Shown: positions 57,638 through 64,000 of the stretch, in pieces
Numbering within the stretch: position 1 is the stretch's first letter
How the letters are laid out: each line of letters begins with the position of its first letter
Source: Muscardinus avellanarius
Lineage: Eukaryota; Chordata; Mammalia; Rodentia; Gliridae
DNA: 64,000 nucleotides
Direction of reading: 5' to 3'
NCBI GenBank assembly: GCA_963383645.1
Contig: OY726557.1
Coordinates: forward strand, 154,273,701-154,337,700
Translations under genes and position numbers: made by a program
Notes under the pieces: model-generated
Database searches by the model: none
What the model was told of the DNA's origin: nothing
Seen by the model: the letters and a program-made list of their open reading frames with translations, nothing else

Positions 57638-59415
57638 GACCAAGAATAGTTGCCTGTGCTGTTGACTCATCATCTATAATCAGAATGTTAGCATTTCTTT
57701 GCCTATCTTAAAATATGAAATATTAATTTGATAATAATAAAATGTTAGTGTTTCATGCAATTATTTCTGATATATTCATTAATTAAGGAATGATAGCGAT
57801 CAAGGGTCATAGAATAGCATTTTCTATGGTGGTGGCAGTTTGTAGTCTCCTCAAAACTGTGAGTATAAAATTGCTAGTTAGAGACATGTATCAGAGTAGA
57901 ATAATTAAAATATTTATTTATTCTATATTATATGTTAAATTTAACTATTAATTTTTTAAAGGAGCACACATATTCTTATACAATGGTACATTTCTTAAAT
58001 GATATATTTATAATATTTCTGGTAAACAGTATGTGTGGAAAATTAGGCTATCTCCCCTCCAAATCTGATATTAAGTAACCACCTTACTAGACTACATTTA
58101 TTTCTCTTTTAGTGATAATGATGGCATGGGTCTGAGAAAATAAAATATTGCAATGCAGAAAGAATACATGTTGAGTTATATCTATACCTTCTGGAATGTA
58201 TAGCTATGTGAGAAGAGAATCCATATTATATGTTTACTCTTAGACTCATTCTCAGCAGCAAACTATAAATCACAAAATGCCTGGCATTCGAAGGAGAATT
58301 GCACATAATCATTATTAAGTATTTGCCACAAAACATATTTCTTAGTTTCTCCTTTCCCATAATGTCTTTTTCTACCTTTCTATTTTACCAAAATCAAGGT
58401 ATCAACAGCCTTCCCAACACATTTCAGATAATAAATAAAATTGCTACATTTCCTGTCCCAAGCAATATTTTACTTTTCTTAGTTTTATTTTCAGTATTAT
58501 CGGAAAAGTTTATTGTCTAGCTGTTCACTCCTGGCGACAATGTTAAATTTGCTTTTTTCTTTTTTAAATCGAATGCTTGGAATGTGCAAGACAAGACATA
58601 AATGCTATTATTAAAGAACTACATTCTAGGAAGGCAGCAAAGGAACCCCATTTTGTCTAAGTTATGGTATTTAAGTTTCCAAGGACATATCGTTCATTAA
58701 TATTTTATCCCTACGGTTAATGTCACATAAATTACTCCATTTACTCATTCATTTTGCAATCACAACAGAGCAGAGAAGACAGGAGAGTAAAATGCAAGCA
58801 ATAAATACTTATATGGGAGCAGATGCTGGAGAATGAAAGAAGTAAAATACTATAACTCTGGTAATGAGGCTTTGTGATATTACTCTTGATCTATGAGAAG
58901 AGATTAGCCATGAAAAGGACAATCAAAGGTGATATCAGGCAGAGGAGAGAGCGGGCATATCCCTTAACAAATGTGATGCCCCAGAAGAAGGCCTTTGGGT
59001 GAGTCTGGGTATGCATATGTGGAAGGTACTGCTCAGAGATGAAGTATTTGGGCCCAAAGATTACATTTCATTTTGAAGTTCAGTGAGAATATATTAGCGT
59101 TTTTAATTATTGATCTTGAAATATAAGAGGTAAAAGAATGTCTACTTTGTAGTAGGAAAAAAGGACCTAAATTTGCACCATGAGTCTAGAGGGCAAGTGG
59201 CATTTTCTTTTAAAATATTTCCATGTTCAAAATGATCTTAATATATTTTTGAGTAATTAGATCACAGTATTCATCTTTCTGTATCATGTTAAAATTTATT
59301 TGGAAAGTATAAACATGAATAGTGTATAAACACTAATAGTGATATAAGCAAATAAAATTATTACATATTAATAAGTTATTACTATTATTATCATGTCTTT
59401 TTTTCTCTCTTCTTT
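57638..59415. other. unique AT-rich DNA
   Basis: No gene or repeat recognised in 1.8 kb. The 73-codon frame 58299-58520 is without motif. Confidence 0.45.
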
Positions 59416-59495
59416 TTGAGATGCTGGGATCAAACCCCAAATCTTGTACATGCTAGGCAAGGGCGCTACCATTAAGACCCCCCTCCTTCCAGCCC
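59416..59495 (-). repeat. free-standing ID SINE
   Basis: Minus strand: gggctgg start, then 'ggtagcgcccttgcctagcatgt' and 'ttggggtttgatcccagcatc', the classical rodent ID (tRNA-Ala-like / BC1-type) sequence, with a pyrimidine-rich tail on the left. Confidence 0.85.
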
Positions 59496-59964
59496 AGGAG
59501 ATTATTATAAAGATATGACTTTACAAAATTGTGGGAACTGGTGAAGAAATATACAAAATATTTTACTTGTATATAATATGATGAGTTATAGTTTCCATAA
59601 ATTGACAGCAATGACATTTAAGAAAACATGGGTGGAAGAGGAGAAAGTGAAGATCTCACTGCCTCCAACCTTGATGACATTGGCAAACTACAAAAAGCTA
59701 GTGTTGTTTTTCACAGAACAACTGATATATTTTACCCAATACTTGGAGAAGATAAAGAAAGAAACATAGCAGGAGCTAGAGAAATTCTAGGCCTGCATTC
59801 AGCCATGCACTAAGAAGGCAAAATAGCACAGCAGTGACAATGACTGGTATCACAGCACAATAATGTCTCCTACTTAATTTGTACCTTCCAAACCTTATGC
59901 TATTGTGTTGGTTGTCAACATAACTTAAGGAACTAACCTGGAAATAATGGAACGTTTAGTTTTA
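59496..59964. other. unique DNA with two overlapping short frames
   Basis: Frames of 63 codons (59578-59769) and 61 codons (59628-59813) overlap in different phases over a less AT-rich block. Neither has a motif I recognise, and there is no promoter, splice or poly(A) support. Left uncalled. Confidence 0.35.
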
Positions 59965-61185
59965 AATTAGTAAGAAATTATTACATATAACCCTAATCAG
60001 AGTGGCAACCATAAAGAAGTCAAATAACAACAAATGCTGGTGAGGATGTGGGGAAAGAGAAACTCTTTTACACTGTTGGTGGGAATGTCAACTAGTTCAG
60101 CCATTATGGAGATCAGTGTGCAGATACCTTAGAAAGCTGGGAATGGATCATCCATAGTATCCAGTTATACTGCTCCTAGGTAATTTTGCAAAGGGGTTGA
60201 AATCAGAGAACTGTCGCGTCCCTAAGGCTCCGTCCTGCAGAGCCCTGGGAAAGAACACACAAACGCCGAGTCTGTTGATGATGCTGCCTCTTTAATGCTT
60301 TCTCCTCCAATGCGCACAGCAGGCAAATATATATCAGTCTCATAACCCCTCCCTCATCACTCCAACAACCCCAAGCTTCCCACAGCTAGGGCATGCACAT
60401 TTCTAACCCTCTCATAGGCAGGCTGGTGGTAGCATGAGGCGCTGAGTCACTGATCATCTGTAGGGCACCTGATAGGGCTCACTGCGCAGGCTCAGGGCAC
60501 CGCCAGCCTCGTGAGCCTCATGACTTGGCAACATGCCTAGGTGCCATCTTGAGCCACCGCCCCATCCCGGTCTAGCTGAGCAGGTCCCGACAGAGAACTA
60601 CAGTAACATATGCATACCCATCTTCATAACAGCACAATTTTCAATAGCTAAAATATGAAAACAATCTAGGCTTCCATTAGCAGATGAATGGATTGAAAAA
60701 TTATGGGAAATACACAAAATGGAATTCTACTCACCTATAAACAAGAACAAAATCATGTAACTTGCAAGAAGATGGAAAGACTGGAAGAATATTATGTTAA
60801 ATGAGATCAGCCAACCACAGAAAGAGAAGGGACATATGTTTTCTCTAATATGCTCAAGCCAGGAAATCTTAGGGATACCAGAATGACTCCAGATAATGGA
60901 GGGAAACCCTTAGAAAAGCCAGAAAGGAAGGGGAAGGAAAGAAGAAAACTGAGGTTTATTAGTGGAAAGGCTATATTCAAATATGTATATACATGTGAAT
61001 ATAACATTGTTAACTTGGACACTCAGTATTGGGAGGGAGAGAAAAGGTGAAGAGGGGAGGGGGGAGGTGTGAATGAAGACACCAAGTACTTTGTGAATAT
61101 ATGTCACTGTCAACATGACCCAAGTTATGATGTGAGAGTATAGTACACTCATAAGAAAAGTAAGCCTTATAAAAATTATATAAAA
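59965..61185 (+). mobile_element. old L1 3' end, split by a solo LTR
   Basis: Sense blocks cctaatcagagtggcaaccat, gctggtgaggatgtggggaaag and tgttggtgggaatgtcaactagt lead into the LTR at 60212. The L1 resumes at 60599 with cataacagcacaattttcaatagc and tagcagatgaatgg, and continues to a G-rich 3'UTR patch at about 61040-61070. The L1 is older than the LTR. Confidence 0.85.
60212..60592 (-). mobile_element. ERV2-type solo LTR
   Basis: 381 bp bounded by TGTCG...CGACA, with a perfect 6-bp target duplication gagaac (60206-60211 and 60593-60598), the size typical of ERV2/ERVK elements. The orientation is set on the minus strand by a TATA-like gatatatatttg followed by an attaaa-type poly(A) signal (gcattaaagagg). 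GC-rich compared with its surroundings. No retroviral genes remain. Confidence 0.85.
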
Positions 61186-61683
61186 TTATTAATTAGCATC
61201 TGTTCCTCATCAACTGGAAATTCATAGGCAATTCTTGTAACCATAATTAACTTTCTGAGACAATAACAAAAACATGTTTCCATTTCACTTAAAACAACTA
61301 TCTCCTTGTAAAACTTAAAATACATCCTCTCTTTCACCTAAAGGGAAACAAGGACCCAAATACCTTTTTGCTCATCTTTGAGTGATATATTTTCTCCTCT
61401 ATATTAGCAACTCCTCCTTTAATTTTTTATAAATTACATACCAATATAAGTTCAACCATTTTAAATGCATCTTATATGGTAGGAGAATAAGATAGTGAAG
61501 AATCAGTTATTATATAAATAAATAATTCCTATCAAAATAAGAAATAATGCACCAAGATAGCCTACATTTGTGAAAAAAATTTCATTGGAAAATAGCTGGT
61601 TTAATACCTTTCATTGTCATTTCACACCCTCTTTTCCTTAACAAGTAAGTTGGTTGGCCATGATGGCCTTAGTGGTAGAGTGA
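61186..61683. other. unique DNA
   Basis: Nothing recognised. Confidence 0.5.
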
Positions 61684-61916
61684 CCCAAATATTTCTTTCT
61701 TTTTTTTTGGTGGTCCTACGGGTGGAACCCAGAGGCTTTCTACCTCTGGGATATACTCCCAGACCTATTTTATATTTTATTTGGAAATAGGGTCTCACTA
61801 AGTAGCTAAGAGCCTCACTAAGTAGCTGAGGCTGGCTTCGAACCTGTGTGATCCTCCTTCCTGAGCCTCCCAAGTGCTGGGATTACAAGTGTGTGCCACC
61901 ATGTCCAGCCCAAATA
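61684..61916 (-). repeat. B1-dID SINE with target duplication
   Basis: Body 61692-61908, long-linker type with two adjacent 'cactaagtagct' blocks. cccaaata flanks it (61684-61691 and 61909-61916). Confidence 0.88.
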
Positions 61917-62059
61917 GTTATTTCTATAGGATCTATACTGGCTCTTGGTTGCCCTTATTTTTTAATATATGTCCATAAATTCTTTAAAAGTTATCATTTA
62001 CAGGGATGCAGGTGGAGCTTAATTTTTTGGGAGTGGACACTAGACTTAACGACTCATTT

Positions 62060-62262
62060 CCTTTTTCTTTTCTTTTTTTGGTGGTACTGGGGTTCCTGGA
62101 ATTCTTCTACCTCTGGGCTACATTCCCAGACTTATCTTATACATTTTTTTTACAATTTGAAAACAGGTTCTCTTAACAGTGTGGCTGGCTTCGAACCTGC
62201 GCGATTCTCCTGTCTCAGCCTCCCAAGTGTGGGGATTACAGGGGTGTGCCACCATGCCCAGC
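62060..62262 (-). repeat. B1-dID SINE, short-linker subfamily
   Basis: T-rich tail, ID half ggtggtactggggttcctgg, B1 half ending catgcccagc. The 150-codon plus frame 61848-62300 only spans this SINE and its neighbour. Confidence 0.85.
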
Positions 62263-62363
62263 ATAACTCACTTTTAATGAATAGAATATTGTACAACTGA
62301 AACTCCCATGATTAGCTTAAAATAGATTGCGGCTTCTCATCTTTAGGGTTCATTCTCTATAAA

Positions 62364-63082
62364 CTAATTTCTTTCTTTCTTTCTTTCTTTTTTTTATTTA
62401 TTTATTTTGTTTGGTGGTACTGGAGTAATGGGGTATGTCCATACAGCGCCTAATGAGATGCAGCCTCCCTCAGCCTGAGCAGCCTGCAGCCTAAGGCAAA
62501 ACTTTAAGTAAAGTTTAAGAACTTATGCAGTAAAATTATTCAGTAGAAAAGGGGCTAAGATGGCACCTGGAGGAAGCTACAAAGGCGTGGTTTCCCCATT
62601 CATTATGGGTGGGGAGACTGAGCAGTTTTTCCCTTTAAAGGAGGTTCCACACACATGAATGGCTCATGTACTGGCCTGGGATGGGCTGTGAACTACATGC
62701 TAGTGATCTTTATTCCGATAGGCTAGGCTATTTCCCATGGAAATTCCCCTCATGGTTTGGTGCTATATATATGATTGCTTTGAGAGGAATAAATGAGATC
62801 TTGCTTGACATATCTCCCGGCTCCATGTGGTGATCGAGCCGTCGGTACTCATCATCTCTCAAGCCCCACCGCTGTCAGGCTGGATCCCGACACTGGGGGT
62901 TTGTGGAAGCCCTTCTACCTTTGGGCTATACTCCCAGACCTATTTTTACATTTTTATTTGGAAACAGGGTCTCTTAAGCTAGGAAGGCTGGCTTCGAACC
63001 TGCGCAATCCTCCTGTCTCTGCCTCGCAAGCCTGGGGATTACAAGCGTGCACCACCACGCCCGGTTAACCTAATTTCTTTCT
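62364..63082 (-). repeat. B1-dID SINE split by a solo LTR
   Basis: The SINE's tail includes (CTTT)n at 62370-62390. Its ID half is cut after tactggag at 62425 and resumes at 62893. The B1 half ends at about 63065. A 13-bp direct repeat ctaatttctttct (62364-62376 and 63070-63082) encloses SINE plus LTR, dating the SINE before the LTR. The frame 62793-63068 is LTR plus SINE and not a gene. Confidence 0.88.
62426..62892 (+). mobile_element. ERV2-type solo LTR inside a SINE
   Basis: 467 bp ending ...tcccgaca, flanked by ctggag (62420-62425) and ctgggg (62893-62898), a 6-bp target duplication with one mismatch. Sense-strand signals are a TATA-like gctatatatatg at about 62762 and aataaa at 62789-62794. 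The left terminus reads taatgg rather than the usual TG, probably a mutated end. Opposite in orientation to the LTR at 60.2 kb. Confidence 0.8.
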
Positions 63083-63401
63083 ATGAGAGAATTTACATCC
63101 TTATTAGACTTTGGAGAGGTTCACCTGATGAGAAAAATCTCTTTTCACAAACCCACATTAAGAAGCTTGAAAGCCAATACTCTAATGCACATCTGCAGAG
63201 ACTGCTTTCTAAACCAAAATACACTACTTTACAAAAGAGCCAAAAGGAACCAGCCTGCTGAGCCACTTCTAGAATCTTGACCTCCAAAAGGTGGGTTAAA
63301 AAATGTTTATTGTTTTAAGCTGTAAAGCTTTGGAAAAGATATGACTAATACCAAATTGTGTAACTGAAAGTGGGTTTCTGCCACAACTATAAGTTAAAAT
63401 A
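63083..63401. other. unique DNA, perhaps an old LTR tail
   Basis: aatgtttattgttttaagctgtaaagc at about 63303-63330 recalls the 3' ends of some old mammalian LTRs, but the rest is not recognisable. The frames at 63083-63287 have no motif. Confidence 0.35.
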
Positions 63402-64000
63402 TTGCCTGTGCCATTTAAATCATATCCAAGAAATCAATGTTGTGAGGTTTTATGACCCAGATTGTCTTCTAAAAGTTTATAGTCTTAAGATTTATATTTA
63501 GGTCTTTTATCTATTTTGAGTTAATATTTGTATATGGGATTAGGTAAGGATCCAATTTTATTCTTTTCCATGTAAGTATTATTTTTCAACAATATTTAGT
63601 TAAAAGATTATTATTTCCACCACCAAATGTTCGTGTAAACCTTGTCAAAAATAACTTGACAATATAGGGAAGAATTTAGCTCTAGGCTTGTATTTAACTC
63701 CAATGGTTTATATATCTGCCTTTAGAACAGTACTACACTGTTTCAATTATTGTAGCTTTATATGGTTTGAAATCAGAAAATATATATCTTCTAGCTTTGT
63801 TCTTTTTCAAGATCGTTTTGGGTATCTAGAGTCCATATTCCGTATTAGGATAGATTTTTTTTCTGAAAAATAAATATATAAATATATGATAGTTTCACCT
63901 TAAAAAAATAAAAAAATATTCTCTGGTAAGAAAGAAAGCAAAAAGAAATATTAAAATGTTATCTTTAAGTCATCAAAAGCTTGGTATCAGACAAATGAAA
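63402..64000 (+). mobile_element. rearranged ORF1-only LINE (HAL1-like), copy 3, 5'-truncated and cut by window end
   Basis: Reverse complement of the inverted-ORF2 segment of copies 1 and 2 (63402 to about 63860) running into the shared 3'UTR segment (ctggtaagaaagaaagc ... ttggtatcagacaaatgaaa), with the rest beyond 64000. A 10-bp gap near 63436 distinguishes it. Its 5' end is an abrupt truncation in non-homologous DNA. It keeps the same ORF2/3'UTR junction. Confidence 0.85.

Noticed and set aside
59628..59813. 61-codon frame, with a 63-codon frame overlapping in another phase
   Set aside because: Normal-looking composition, but two overlapping frames, no known motif and no gene signals. 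Too short to support.
61848..62300. 150-codon plus-strand frame
   Set aside because: Made of two SINEs in antisense and the DNA between them.
60212..62892. a single provirus bounded by the two LTRs
   Set aside because: The LTRs are in opposite orientation, differ in length and sequence, have different target duplications, and the DNA between them is L1, unique and SINE sequence with no retroviral genes.

Overview
The window is 64 kb of AT-rich mammalian nuclear DNA from a rodent, and I find no protein-coding host gene in it. The taxonomic clue is the dominant SINE. About three dozen copies have a B1-like (7SL-derived) left half joined by an A-rich linker to an ID-like (tRNA-derived) right half, which is the B1-dID architecture of squirrel-related rodents (squirrels, mountain beaver, dormice) and beavers. 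Free-standing ID copies, an ORF1-bearing L1 lineage, two 6-bp-duplicating ERV2-type solo LTRs and older mammalian repeats (MIR, a MER2-like Tigger transposon, a MaLR LTR) agree with a rodent. I cannot name the species.

Layout. 1-6.6 kb: unique AT-rich DNA with five SINEs and (GT)n/(AC)n tracts. 6.6-16.3 kb: a stretch with no SINE, holding only two short L1 3'UTR scraps and, at 12.08-12.66 kb, the only host CpG island, a probable promoter with splice-site-like signals on both strands. 16.3-25 kb: SINE clusters, a possible CTCF site, two unique blocks that look like conserved non-coding DNA, a 21-bp perfect inverted repeat, and copy 1 of an unusual L1 derivative. 25-27.6 kb: SINE-free AT-rich DNA that also looks like conserved non-coding DNA. 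27.6-37.8 kb: SINEs and L1 fragments in both orientations. 37.8-40.6 kb: copy 2 of the L1 derivative, with an intact 320-codon ORF1. 40.6-48.6 kb: old antisense L1, a MER2-like transposon, a 5'-truncated U1 snRNA pseudogene, a MIR and a 5'-inverted L1. 48.6-59.9 kb: SINEs, a MaLR LTR and several microsatellites. 59.9-63.1 kb: an L1 3' end split by one solo LTR and a SINE split by another. 63.4 kb to the end: copy 3 of the L1 derivative, running out of the window.

Most notable observation. Three dispersed copies (21.1-23.2, 37.8-40.6 and 63.4-64.0 kb) share one internally rearranged LINE structure. From 5' to 3' it has a CpG-rich L1 5'UTR, ORF1, then a piece of the 3' part of ORF2 in inverted orientation already carrying shared stop codons, then an L1 3'UTR with a G-rich tract and poly(A). 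The same internal junctions occur at three sites with different flanks, so the rearranged element appears to have been copied as a unit. That makes it an ORF1-only, half-L1 (HAL1-like) family that would need L1 reverse transcriptase supplied in trans. Nothing else in the window works as a gene system. The remaining interest lies in SINE subfamily evolution, microsatellites born from SINE tails, nested insertions and candidate regulatory DNA.
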